Assembly (NCBI GenBank): GCA_019187185.1
Contig: JABAQU010000020.1
Location: forward strand, 219,892-283,891
Length of the DNA stretch: 64,000 nucleotides
Reading direction: 5' to 3'
Source of the DNA: Steroidobacteraceae bacterium
GTDB lineage: Bacteria; Pseudomonadota; Gammaproteobacteria; Steroidobacterales; Steroidobacteraceae
The notes under the pieces were generated by a model, which was not told where the DNA came from, did not search any database, and worked only from the letters and a program-made list of their open reading frames with translations. The position numbers and the translations under genes were made by a program. Within the stretch, counting starts at the first letter, position 1. Every line of letters begins with the position of its first letter. Below, in pieces: positions 35,656 through 44,059 of this stretch.

Positions 35656-36679
35656 CGGGCATGCCAACTGGCTGGAACATGCGGCGGTACCGCTGGGGCG
35701 TCAGCCCCGTGCTGCGATTGAACAGTCGCCGGAAATACGACGCGTCCTCGTAACCGACGTCGGCGCTGATGTCTTCCACCGACCGCCGTGAGAATTCGAG
35801 CAGGCGCTTCGCTTCTTCGACGCGCAGGCCTTGCACGTAGTCGATGAGGCTCGAGCCCGTAGCGGCCTTGAAGCGGCGCTTCAACGTCCTTTCCGCGACT
35901 CGGGCCTGCCTCACGACACCGGCTACCGGCCTGCTTTCCCGGTAGTGCCGTGCCAGCCATTTCTCGCATGCGCGAACCACCGCGTCCGCGTGCGGCAGGG
36001 GCTTCACCAGTGACCCGTACGGCAGTTGGCCTTCCTCGTGCAACCTGATCAGGTAAATCTTCGCGATGCGGAGCGCTTCGGCCGCGTTCACGTGCCGCGA
36101 AATCACGTGCAGCGCGAGATCGTGCCATGCGGTGGATCCCCCCGCCGTCACGAGCCGTCCGGAAGGTACCGCGAAGCAGAGGCTGGGACCCAGCCGGAAG
36201 TGGATCTGCGGATAGCGCCGCTCGAACAGCTGCTGATAACCCCAGTGAGACGTGGCCGGTCGCCCGTCGAGCAAGCCGGTCTCCGCGAGCAGCAGCGCCG
36301 CAGAACACACCGAATAGACGAAGGCGCCCTTCTCGAAACGCTTGCGGATCCACGCGGTGACGTCAGCGTAACGCCCATGCAGGTGCTCGTCCGGCCCGAG
36401 CCAGAGCTGCGGAATGATGATGATATCTGCCGGCGGATCGTCGCGGATCGCAACGGCGGGTGTGACAGGTACGCCGTTGCCGCAACGAAACGTCCGCGCG
36501 CCCGTCGAGACGATGCGGACATTGAAAGGCAGTAAGGAGGACTCGCTGCGCATCATCCGCGCCCAGATGAGGCCAGCGGATGTCAGCACATCGACGAGAC
36601 CGTACAGCGCTGCCCCCGCAGTTTCCGGTAGTGCCAGCACCAGGGTCTCGATCGGACGATCGCGCGCTTTCCGGGCCAT
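35642..36679 (-). CDS. GlxA-family AraC-type regulator with DJ-1/PfpI domain
   Basis: 345 residues. Residues 10-180 form a DJ-1/PfpI amidotransferase-like domain (TLVLALPETAGAALYGLVDV; FVYSVCSAALLLAETGLLDG around the pseudo-nucleophile). The C-terminal 100 residues hold two AraC helix-turn-helix motifs (VAERTLKRRFKAATGSSLID; VGYEDASYFRRLFNRSTGLT). Members often control amine, betaine or dimethylglycine use, which suits the adjacent amine oxidase. Divergent from the OsmC gene over 109 bases. Start set at the ATG of MARKARDRPIE; a GTG 15 bases upstream is possible. Confidence 0.92.
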   Translation of the reverse strand: MARKARDRPIETLVLALPETAGAALYGLVDVLTSAGLIWARMMRSESSLLPFNVRIVSTGARTFRCGNGVPVTPAVAIRDDPPADIIIIPQLWLGPDEHLHGRYADVTAWIRKRFEKGAFVYSVCSAALLLAETGLLDGRPATSHWGYQQLFERRYPQIHFRLGPSLCFAVPSGRLVTAGGSTAWHDLALHVISRHVNAAEALRIAKIYLIRLHEEGQLPYGSLVKPLPHADAVVRACEKWLARHYRESRPVAGVVRQARVAERTLKRRFKAATGSSLIDYVQGLRVEEAKRLLEFSRRSVEDISADVGYEDASYFRRLFNRSTGLTPQRYRRMFQPVGMPDALD

Positions 36680-36788
36680 GGCGCATGGTGGCACGAAACA
36701 ACCGAAATCGGCAGGACGGCCGCTTACGCACCCGGCTCGGGCGCCCTATCGTTGCCGCGGGTTCCCAATCTCCCACAGGAGCACTGCG

Positions 36789-37370
36789 ATGAGTACCCAG
36801 ACAGCCAGAAAACCCGAGGACAACCGCCGCAACGGACTCGACGTCGGAGAGCTCGCCCAGACGGTCGAGGCGATCAAGCACGACAAGGACCTCGCGAGAT
36901 TCGAGTTTCGCGTCAGGAACCGGTGGATCGGCGGCCTCGTAAACCGCTCGGAGATCCAGGGCTTCTACGGCGCCGGCGCCGAGGACCGCTCGCGCGCCGA
37001 GCCTTTCACCTACCTGAGCGGCGAACCGCCGATCCTGTTCGGCAACAACGAAGCCGCCGGCGCGGGTGAGTTCCTGTTGCACGCCCTGGCCGCCTGCGTC
37101 ACTTCGACGACGGTGATGCACGCGACCGCACGCGGCATTCGCATCGAATCGATCAGCACCGAGTTGCGCGGCGACGTGGACCTGCGGGGGCTGCTCAACC
37201 TCGACCCGTCGGTGCCGGCCGGATACCGGCAGATCACGGTGGACGTCGACATCAAGGCTGATTGCTCCGACGCGGAACTCGACGAGCTGCTGCAGTTCGT
37301 GCATGGTCACTCCCCGATCACCAGCACGATCACCCGGCCGGTGCCGGTGACGATCAGGCGGGTCGCATGA
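36789..37370 (+). CDS. OsmC family protein
   Basis: 193-residue protein of the OsmC/Ohr fold. The central helix LLHALAACVTSTTVMHATARG carries one conserved cysteine. The place where the second redox cysteine of Ohr/OsmC is expected reads HGHSPITSTI, so it belongs to the single-Cys or non-peroxidase branch. N-terminal extension of 40 residues before the fold. Ribosome site AGGAG. Ends in a 4-base ATGA overlap with the FAD monooxygenase, so the two are coupled; a joint role in detoxification of a reactive or halogenated compound is a guess. Confidence 0.88.
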   Translation: MSTQTARKPEDNRRNGLDVGELAQTVEAIKHDKDLARFEFRVRNRWIGGLVNRSEIQGFYGAGAEDRSRAEPFTYLSGEPPILFGNNEAAGAGEFLLHALAACVTSTTVMHATARGIRIESISTELRGDVDLRGLLNLDPSVPAGYRQITVDVDIKADCSDAELDELLQFVHGHSPITSTITRPVPVTIRRVA

Positions 37371-38542
37371 AGGTTCTCATCGTTGGTGCAGGCATCGCGG
37401 GACCCACGCTCGCCTACTGGCTCGTGCGCTCCGGCCATGCACCGACGCTGGTTGAACGCGCGCCGGGGCTTCGGCGCGGCGGATACCTCATCGATTTCTG
37501 GGGGGTCGGGTTCGAGGTGGCCGAGCGGATGGGCATCGCCACCCAGTTGCTCCATTCAGGGTACAGGGCGCGAGAAGGCCGACAACAGCGTCGCGACGGC
37601 TCGCGCCTGTTCTCCTTCAACCCGGAGTCCATCTTCGGCCCCGGTGCCCGCTACGTGAGCCTCGCACGCAGCGATCTCGCCGCAGTCATCTGCGGTGCGC
37701 TCGAAGACAGGGTCGAGACGGTCTTCGGCGACACCGTGCGCACACTCGAAGACGACGGCGCGCACGTGCGGGTCAACTTCGAAAGCGGCGCCGTGCGCGA
37801 CTTCGACCTCGTGGTGGGTGCCGACGGCCTGCACTCACAGGTGCGTCACCTGGTGTTCGGTGCCGGCGAGCGGTTCGAGAAGTACCTCGGCTTCAAGATC
37901 GCGGCCTTCGATCTCGAGGGCTACCGCCCGCGAGAGGAACTGGTCACCAAGCTCTACACGGAAGTCGGGTACCAGGTGACGACCTTCCCGATGCGCGACG
38001 ACGCGATGATGTTTGCGCTCACTTTCCTCGACGACGGGAAGGAAATCCCGCAAACGCGAGAGCAGCAGGAGGCGCTGTTGCACACCCGCTTCGCGAATGC
38101 CGGCTGGGAGGTGCCATCCATCCTTGAGCAGCTGCCGCGCGCGGAGTCGATCTACATGGACCGCGTGAGCCAGATACGCATGCCCTCGTGGACGTGCGGG
38201 CGCGTCGCGCTCCTGGGCGATGCCGCCGCCTGTACGTCGCTGCTGTCTGGCCAGGGCTCTGCCCTGGCGATGGTCGAGGCCTACGTGCTCGCTGCCGAGC
38301 TGGCCCGAGCCAAGAACCACGTCGAGGCGTTCGACGCCTACGAGCGACGGCTCATGCCCTTTCTGCGCGCCAAGCAGAAAGCGGCCGAGCGTCTCGCGCT
38401 CGCTTTCGCCCCAAGGAACCGGATCCAGCTCTGCCTGCGCAATGCGGTGATGCGAGCGATGGCGCTGCCGCTCGTCGCGAGGCTCGCGGCGGGCAAGAGC
38501 TTCCACGACGCGATCGAGCTGCCTCCGGCGCCGAGCCAGTAA
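37367..38542 (+). CDS. FAD-dependent aromatic-ring-type monooxygenase
   Basis: 391-residue class A flavin monooxygenase (p-hydroxybenzoate hydroxylase superfamily). N-terminal FAD motif VLIVGAGIAGPTLAYWLVRS, the DG motif at DLVVGADGLHSQVRHL and the GD motif at ALLGDAAACTSLLSGQGSAL are all present. The GSAL form and GGYLIDFWG segment place it near the tetracycline-oxidase-like/TetX-related branch, though substrate cannot be told. NAD(P)H is the expected donor. Overlaps the OsmC gene by 4 bases. Confidence 0.92.
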   Translation: MKVLIVGAGIAGPTLAYWLVRSGHAPTLVERAPGLRRGGYLIDFWGVGFEVAERMGIATQLLHSGYRAREGRQQRRDGSRLFSFNPESIFGPGARYVSLARSDLAAVICGALEDRVETVFGDTVRTLEDDGAHVRVNFESGAVRDFDLVVGADGLHSQVRHLVFGAGERFEKYLGFKIAAFDLEGYRPREELVTKLYTEVGYQVTTFPMRDDAMMFALTFLDDGKEIPQTREQQEALLHTRFANAGWEVPSILEQLPRAESIYMDRVSQIRMPSWTCGRVALLGDAAACTSLLSGQGSALAMVEAYVLAAELARAKNHVEAFDAYERRLMPFLRAKQKAAERLALAFAPRNRIQLCLRNAVMRAMALPLVARLAAGKSFHDAIELPPAPSQ

Positions 38543-38561
38543 GACGAAGGATGCACCCGTC

Positions 38562-39035
38562 TCAGTACGATGAGCCATCCTTGTGCCGGAACTGCCATTT
38601 GCCGTCATTGCCCATCACGGCCTCGAGATCGTCGTCCGGATACGATCCAGAATCGCCCGGCAGGCGATCCCCGATCTCGAGGTACACCACCTCTTCGGCC
38701 GACCGGTTCTCGAGATGATGCCCGTCGGGATCGCCCGCCCTGAATCCGACGCACATGCCGGGACCGAGCGTCATCGGTCCGGCATCGGTGACGAGGGTGG
38801 GGTGGCCGGAGATCACGTACACGAACTCGTCCTGGACCGAATGCCAGTGACGCAACGCGGACATCGCCCCGGGCTTCAGCGTCGTGCGATTCACGCCGAA
38901 GTTCCGCAGCCCGAAGACATCGCCCAGGGCCTGCTTCTGTCGGCCGGCCATGCGCGACGCGAAGGGCTCCGGGTAGTTGGTTGGTTTCGCTCGCGGCGGC
39001 ACATCGGCTGCGAGCACCGGGGTATTCACGGTCAC
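38562..39035 (-). CDS. Cupin domain protein
   Basis: 157-residue single-domain cupin. Motif 1 is visible as LRHWHSVQDEFVYVISGHPTL (HxH and E metal ligands) and motif 2 as PGMCVGFRAGDPDGHHLEN. Of the type annotated as transcriptional-regulator-like or sugar-binding cupins; enzymatic role unproven. GTG start supported by AAGGAG five bases upstream. Convergent with the FAD monooxygenase gene, 20 bases apart. Confidence 0.88.
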   Translation of the reverse strand: MTVNTPVLAADVPPRAKPTNYPEPFASRMAGRQKQALGDVFGLRNFGVNRTTLKPGAMSALRHWHSVQDEFVYVISGHPTLVTDAGPMTLGPGMCVGFRAGDPDGHHLENRSAEEVVYLEIGDRLPGDSGSYPDDDLEAVMGNDGKWQFRHKDGSSY

Positions 39036-39071
39036 ACGAACTCCTTCTGTGGATGTGCAGGACCCGCGCAG

Positions 39072-39360
39072 TCACCTACCTCGCTTGAATGCGGTGACTT
39101 CGATCTCGATGCGCATTCGCGGATCGAGCAGTCTCGCGGATATCATCATCATCGGGAAGCACGTAGGTCACGCGAACCGCGTCGGCGAGATCTGCGCCGG
39201 CCTGGTGCAGCGCTGCCTCGAGCCCTTCGGCGATGGTCATCGTCGAATAGTCGAAGCCCGTCGTACCCGAGACGAAAACCCAGTTTCCCTGCACGACGGC
39301 CCTCGAGCAGGTGATCTCCTGTTCGAACGACGAGCCTGAACTGATGAGTGTGCGCTGCAT
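39072..39360 (-). pseudogene. RidA-family gene with internal deletion and frameshift
   Basis: The first 73 codons encode a good RidA/YjgF N-terminus (MQRTLISSGSSFEQEITCSR, FVSGTTGFDYSTM, VRVTYVLPDDDDI). The RidA C-terminus LLDPRMRIEIEVTAFKRG then follows at once but in another frame, and about 30 residues around the catalytic RPAAT region are missing. The gene is therefore a deletion pseudogene of a reactive-intermediate deaminase, which would have acted on imine products such as those from the amine oxidase in this cluster. The cupin gene starts 36 bases downstream. Confidence 0.75.
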
Positions 39361-39408
39361 GCCGTTGACCACGTGTCCGGAATGGACCCGAATCGAAAAT
39401 TTCAGTTG

Positions 39409-39431
39409 CGGATAGTACTTTCAAACCACCT
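39409..39431. repeat. 23-bp dispersed repeat, copy 1
   Basis: Begins GCGGATAGT, then A, then CTTTCAAACCACC. Other copies at 49250 and 52747, all in the same orientation. This one lies just upstream of the broken RidA gene. In the 225-base gap up to 39586 nothing else was recognised. Confidence 0.85.
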
Positions 39432-39586
39432 GCCCGGTCGCTGGTCAGCGAAAGTGTTTACCTGAAGTCCTCCTTCTTTCTCGTCGGACGCACGGTGCGT
39501 TCGGCAGATGCGGCGCCGTCCGCGTGCACGTCGCGCGCCGCATGCGTTCAACCGGGACCGTGAATCCACTGCGGTCTTGCTTCTGC

Positions 39587-40972
39587 TCACGGGACCAGGA
39601 TGACGACCGGCATGTATATCATTGTGTCCGGGCTGACACGTACCGCTACACTGGCCCAGACCGTGTGACCACTCTGGAAGACGGGCTCAATCCGAGATCC
39701 GTAGTGCCGGCCCGCATTGAGCACCAGCCGGACCCGGTTGAAACCGATGCGCCGCGTCGCGATCGCCCGAAGATTCTCCAGTACGACAGCGTACTGCTCC
39801 GGATGCTCGGCGACGACGGTCAGTCCGCCGCTGCGCGCAGCAATGTCTGCCGCCGGCTCGGCGGTGGTGATGGCCACGATGGGAGTGCCAATCGCCCGGG
39901 AAGCCTCCGCGATCGCCACGCGCAATTCGTGCGGACAAGGCCAAGAGTCGCCGCAATCGGTGTCTGGCCAGCTGTATCCTCCGGAAACGAGAACAATGCT
40001 TCTGGCAACGCCCTGTGCGCCGGGTGCCTGGGACCCGGTCCAGGCCAGCATGTCGCCGAGGGCGGAGTACATCGGATTGCCGCTGGCATCGGCATCGGAC
40101 AGCGCGTCGACGTCATCGCGAAACGATGCACCATCCGATGTGAAGGATCCATGGGTTGACAGGGTGGTGGATAGCGGAGTGCCGCTGTAGCTGGCGAATG
40201 CAACCGTGTCCGGGGCGAGCACGGAGTCGAGGAACTCCGTGATCGCGGCGTACCTGAGTCCTGCCGGATCGAAATCGAGCATGCTGCCGCTGTGCTCGAG
40301 CAGGAGCGCTATCGAGGACGCGGACACGGGCTGGATCGACGCTTCATGCCAGCTGAACGGTGCGAGCTCGACATACGCGCTGTAGCCTCCGTTTGGCATG
40401 GGTGCACCCTTGGCATCCATCACGCACCACATGAAGGCGCAGTCGGAACCCGAGACCCGGAAATCCTCGGCGGTGAATGTCGGATTGGCCAGGCCATGTT
40501 CGCCGAGTACGGCTATGTCGACATCCACCGTGAGCGCCACGCCGTCGCCTGAGGGCATGGCATGCGCGGCAAGCACGACAGGCGTTGCCTTGGCCGCTGG
40601 CAGGAGTGCCAGGGCCTGCTCGGTGATCGTGTCCGGCGCGACGTTGAAGCGGCGGGCGGCATCATGAAACCCGCGCATGAAAGTGTGGACGGTCGCTTCG
40701 CCGGCAGGAATATTTGTGAAGTGGACTTGGCCATCCGGGCCGGTATGTGCGGAAACGCCGTCGAATCGGCCATTCAGGTCGACTCCCACCCCCGGGATCG
40801 GTGCACCTGAGTCCGTCGTGACGCGAATCGTCACGGTGCCCGGCGCCGGCCCAGGATCGGGCGGGTTTGGCGCGGACGACACCTGCGGCAGCTGTGCGCT
40901 CCCGGTATCCGCGGAACCACCTCCGCAGGCGGCGAGGCCCAGGGCGAAGCAGACCAGCAATGCACGCATCAT
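39587..40972 (-). CDS. Lipoprotein with VWA domain
   Basis: 461 residues. Lipobox LAAC with C16, Gly-rich linker, then a carboxypeptidase-regulatory-like sandwich (VTIRVTTDSGAPIPGVGVDL, about 46-125) and a VWA domain starting SSIALLLEHSGSM at 219-231. The MIDAS motif DxSxS appears as E226-H-S228-G-S230, a Glu for the usual Asp. Probably outer-membrane-anchored and involved in adhesion or assembly. Start at the ATG with GGAGG eight bases upstream; longer reading frames are rejected. It resembles the lipoprotein at 30588 in layout and seems a distant paralogue. Confidence 0.82.
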   Translation of the reverse strand: MMRALLVCFALGLAACGGGSADTGSAQLPQVSSAPNPPDPGPAPGTVTIRVTTDSGAPIPGVGVDLNGRFDGVSAHTGPDGQVHFTNIPAGEATVHTFMRGFHDAARRFNVAPDTITEQALALLPAAKATPVVLAAHAMPSGDGVALTVDVDIAVLGEHGLANPTFTAEDFRVSGSDCAFMWCVMDAKGAPMPNGGYSAYVELAPFSWHEASIQPVSASSIALLLEHSGSMLDFDPAGLRYAAITEFLDSVLAPDTVAFASYSGTPLSTTLSTHGSFTSDGASFRDDVDALSDADASGNPMYSALGDMLAWTGSQAPGAQGVARSIVLVSGGYSWPDTDCGDSWPCPHELRVAIAEASRAIGTPIVAITTAEPAADIAARSGGLTVVAEHPEQYAVVLENLRAIATRRIGFNRVRLVLNAGRHYGSRIEPVFQSGHTVWASVAVRVSPDTMIYMPVVILVP

Positions 40973-41289
40973 GGCCAGATCCTCCGATGCCGTCTGTACA
41001 GTCAAGGCGCGCTCCACTGCCAAATCGTGCAGCGCGTGGAAGAGCTGCCGTTTTTGTGGTGATCGAGGAACTGGGCGGACCTGCAACGCCTTGGCGATCC
41101 GGGCCACGCGGGAGTAGAGATTTCCGACATTGCCTGTTGGGCAAGCTTTGGCGGATTCCGCTTCGTCGCAGCTGCCCGCCCCTGCGACTCGCGAACGACA
41201 CAGTGAGGCGCTTTACAAAAAGTGCGAGCCATCACTTGGCGCCCGGATTCGATCGGCCGGACACTGTCGTCCGATTCGTCGGGACGGAT
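40973..41289. other. Intergenic region without recognised feature
   Basis: 317 bases between the VWA lipoprotein (leftward) and the AlbA_2-like gene (rightward). It must hold both promoters. No hairpin, palindrome or coding remnant stands out. Confidence 0.5.
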
Positions 41290-42561
41290 ATGTCATTTAC
41301 CATAATCGACACCGCCGCTGGGGAAATCGGTCTGAAGCAATTGAGCGCCGCGTTGCGACGCGGAGTCGTTGAGCCGTGGATGCTGGCTCGTCGGGCGCCG
41401 TACGCCGCGGAGGAGCTGGACCAGTTGACGATGGATGTGATCGCGCTGGCCAATCAACCCGGAGATGGAAAGCGCTTTATCGTTCTGGGTGCGGAAGGCA
41501 CCGGCACGGACCAGATTCGCTTCACGGGGTTGTCGCACACGGAACACTTGCGCGGGTTCGAATGCGCAAACTGGGTGAGCGCTTGCATTGAACCCCTGGT
41601 GCGGGTGAGCTACCTGCAGTGGCCACTGGGGTCCAGGCCTGATGGCTCGCGGACATCCGCCTCCGCAAACAACGGTTCACTGCAACTTGGCGTGTTGGTC
41701 GTGGACGGCTGCAACAACCCACCCTACCTTGCGCGACGCAACGTAGGCCGTGCGGTGCGAGCGGGCGACGGCTGGATCCGAGAACGCGACGTGCTGCGGC
41801 GTCTGACGCGCAGCGATTTCGACCGCTATGCGAGCGAACGACTGGCCGATCCCCTGTTCAAAGGCGACGTAGCCATTCGATTTGCCGGCGATTCGCCTGG
41901 CGCCGTGTTGCGCCTTCCCGTCACCGACCTGAGTGCGCTGCCATCGCGTCGTGCGGCGGAGCAAATCGAGACACTGCTGAGCGCGAAGGAATCGGCGCGC
42001 GCCCTGAACGCCAGGCACGACACATACATCGCCCGTCTGGCCTATGCGCGCGCATTTGGCGGCGATGCCGTCTACGTGAACAAGGGAGTGGAAACCTTGC
42101 GCGCGGAGCTCAAGGACCTCGAGCGTGAGTTTTCGGCGCGCGATCAACAATACAAGTTCCTGCAGCAAGCACATCGCGTCAATGTGCAGATCGAGATCAA
42201 TGGCGATGCCGATCTGGAAAATGTCTCGCTGGTATTGAGCCTGCCCGCCAACGTGGGCCTGGAAGTGCACACCGGCCCAACCGGTGACGCAAACTCAAAG
42301 GCATCGTTGTCGTGCCGCGATCCGACCCTGGAGACCACCGCGCGCGACATCCGCATCGGCGCGACGTATGCGCGTCTGCCGAATCGCACGAGCACCGTTG
42401 CGTTCAGCGCACCGCTGCGAGTGTGTTTTGCGGCGAAGGCAGCGGGTTACAAGTTTCCGTTGCGCTTCGTCCTGCACGCGCGCAATCTGCGCCAGCCGAT
42501 CACCGGCAAGCTTTACATTGTCTGCACACGAGAGCGCGGATTGACCGCAACACCAAACTGA
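41290..42561 (+). CDS. AlbA_2/Schlafen-type domain protein of unknown function
   Basis: 423 residues, no signal peptide or membrane helix. The first 170 residues resemble the AlbA_2 putative DNA-binding domain: TMDVIALANQPGDGKRFIVL with GAEG, then GLSHTEHLRG, LGVLVVDGCNNPPYLARR and GDGWIRERDVLRRLTRSDF. A helical, charged stretch follows (about 215-300, coiled-coil-like around LRAELKDLEREFSARDQQYK) and then a beta-rich C-terminus. AlbA_2 proteins occur in regulators and defence systems. No partner gene stands beside it. Start is the ATG at 41290; the longer upstream frame is not convincing. Confidence 0.65.
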   Translation: MSFTIIDTAAGEIGLKQLSAALRRGVVEPWMLARRAPYAAEELDQLTMDVIALANQPGDGKRFIVLGAEGTGTDQIRFTGLSHTEHLRGFECANWVSACIEPLVRVSYLQWPLGSRPDGSRTSASANNGSLQLGVLVVDGCNNPPYLARRNVGRAVRAGDGWIRERDVLRRLTRSDFDRYASERLADPLFKGDVAIRFAGDSPGAVLRLPVTDLSALPSRRAAEQIETLLSAKESARALNARHDTYIARLAYARAFGGDAVYVNKGVETLRAELKDLEREFSARDQQYKFLQQAHRVNVQIEINGDADLENVSLVLSLPANVGLEVHTGPTGDANSKASLSCRDPTLETTARDIRIGATYARLPNRTSTVAFSAPLRVCFAAKAAGYKFPLRFVLHARNLRQPITGKLYIVCTRERGLTATPN

Positions 42562-42916
42562 CTTTCCGCCGCGATTTTCCCGGCCCGGTAGTCATCGACG
42601 CGGATAGTATTCATCACTTGCTTGGCGCCGAAATCCCGCCGCGCGCCGGATTCGCGGCGCACCGGCTCGCTTGCTGATGTCACCGGAGCTCCGGCGTGCA
42701 TGGCCTTCGCGGCGCGACTGTAGCCGCGGCCGCGGCGCGTTCAGCGCGGGATGTACGGGGCGGCTGGATTGAAGCACCGCCGCCGGTCGAGCCCGTTGGG
42801 CAGGATGCGATCTGTGGAGCAATTCACGCTCCGCGGTCGGCGGGCGCGGCCCATATTGCGCCGACCACGTCGGCAGCCGATGATACGCGCCTCAATCGGA
42901 CTCAAACGGAACCACG
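42562..42916. other. Intergenic region without recognised gene
   Basis: 355 bases. A stretch GCGGATAGTATTCA near 42601 resembles the start of the 23-bp dispersed repeat but diverges after 11 bases. Nothing else was recognised. Confidence 0.45.
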
Positions 42917-43345
42917 ATGAACCGATCCTCGCGTTGCCCCGGCTCGGCCACCTTGGCTGCCATCACCCTCGGCATGGCCGCGCTGGTCGCTCAGGCCCAG
43001 CAGTCTGCGCCGCAACAGGCACCTCTGCAGCTGCGCAAACAGGTACTTGCGCCCACGACGGCGGCGCCGATCGCACCCGGGAACGCAGCGCACTACAAGC
43101 TGCTGCGCGCCGGCAGCAACACCTACCGCATCGACACCCGCAGCGGCCAGGTGGGCATATTCATGCTTGACGGCACGTACGCCTGGCACTCGGTGAGTGA
43201 GGTCAATCCGCCATCAGCGCCCGGCAACTTCGACTTGGTCGAAATCTCCGGCGATACCGTGATCCGGATGGACATGAACACCGGGACGACCTGGCTGATG
43301 GTCAGGAAGTCGGGCGTGCCGGAGCTGCAGAAGATCGTCAACTGA
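42917..43345 (+). CDS. Small periplasmic protein of unknown function
   Basis: 142 residues. Signal peptide 1-28 (AALVAQAQQ), a Pro/Gln-rich linker, then a compact beta domain: YKLLRAGSNTYRIDTRSGQV, GIFMLDGTYAWHSVSE, VIRMDMNTGTTWLMVRKSG. The repeated (T)R(S/M)G...WL pattern is that of small single-blade beta proteins. No family could be named with confidence. Single gene with its own start. Confidence 0.7.
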   Translation: MNRSSRCPGSATLAAITLGMAALVAQAQQSAPQQAPLQLRKQVLAPTTAAPIAPGNAAHYKLLRAGSNTYRIDTRSGQVGIFMLDGTYAWHSVSEVNPPSAPGNFDLVEISGDTVIRMDMNTGTTWLMVRKSGVPELQKIVN

Positions 43346-43491
43346 CCTGCCCCGCCGCGCCATGACCGCCGGCCCCGGGGCGCTGTGCGTGCGTCAGCTC
43401 CCGGTCTCGCTGCCCGACGGCGGTTCGACGTGCCGCACGCCAATGACGGAGCACGCCAATTCTCGTGCGTGCCGGCACATGGCTGCCAGCG

Positions 43492-43590
43492 CGACCTGAT
43501 TCTTCCCGGAACCCGTGCGCTGAACTTCACGCCCGTTCGGCTCACCCTGAAGGGCGCCTCTTCACTTCCACTCAATTGGCTCATACCTGA
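43492..43590. repeat. Dispersed repeat family, degenerate copy A
   Basis: Shares with copies B (60550) and C (63801) the order CCCGGAAnCC ... CACTnCCACTCAATTG with loose spacing. Here only the central part is recognisable. It lies in the 390-base gap between the small periplasmic protein and the P-II gene, in which no gene is seen. Confidence 0.45.
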
Positions 43591-43735
43591 TCAGAATGCG
43601 AAGTCCAAGGGATTGACACGCCTGTTCCTGGCGCTCCTTGAATGAACCAGTGGACATCACGGTAACGTGACCCCTTGAATCGTGACGCAAGTAGGGACAC
43701 GGCGACTGCGCGGGCGTCGTGTCCCGGGCGCAATG

Positions 43736-44059
43736 TCACGCCTCCATCGAATCGATTACGCCGACGATCGCGGTCACGGGAACGACGAACGCCATGCCGT
43801 GGCCGGCCTTGTCGAGCTGCGCCGAGCGGACGATCTCGGCAAGAATCGTCTCGACCTGATCTTTCTGGACGATCGTCAGCACGATCTCCTTCTCCGGCTC
43901 GATCGACATGCCGAAAATCTTTTCGCGCTCATGAATGCCCGCACCGCGCCCGAGCAACACGGTGCCGCCGCGTGCACCAGCATGCACCGAGGCCTGCATG
44001 ACGCTGCTGCCCCAACCTTTGCGGACAATGGTGACGATCAGCGAAGCATCGATGTTCAC
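43736..44059 (-). CDS. P-II family (GlnB/GlnK-like) signalling protein
   Basis: 107 residues with the P-II ferredoxin-like fold: LIVTIVRKGWGSSVMQASVH, the loop region GGTVLLGRGAGIHEREKIFG, strand EKEIVLTIVQKDQVETILAE and the C-terminal DKAGHGMAFVVPVTAIVGV. The usual T-loop tyrosine for uridylylation is not seen, so control is probably by ligand binding only. It begins with GTG in a 4-base overlap with the DUF1538 gene, which makes it part of that transporter operon. Its likely partner is the DUF1538 pair rather than glutamine synthetase. Confidence 0.85.
   Translation of the reverse strand: MNIDASLIVTIVRKGWGSSVMQASVHAGARGGTVLLGRGAGIHEREKIFGMSIEPEKEIVLTIVQKDQVETILAEIVRSAQLDKAGHGMAFVVPVTAIVGVIDSMEA

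Noticed and set aside
39400..39440. GGTTTGAAAG (complement of the 23-bp repeat) as part of a tRNA T-arm
   Set aside because: No acceptor, D- or anticodon stems could be formed around any of the three copies.
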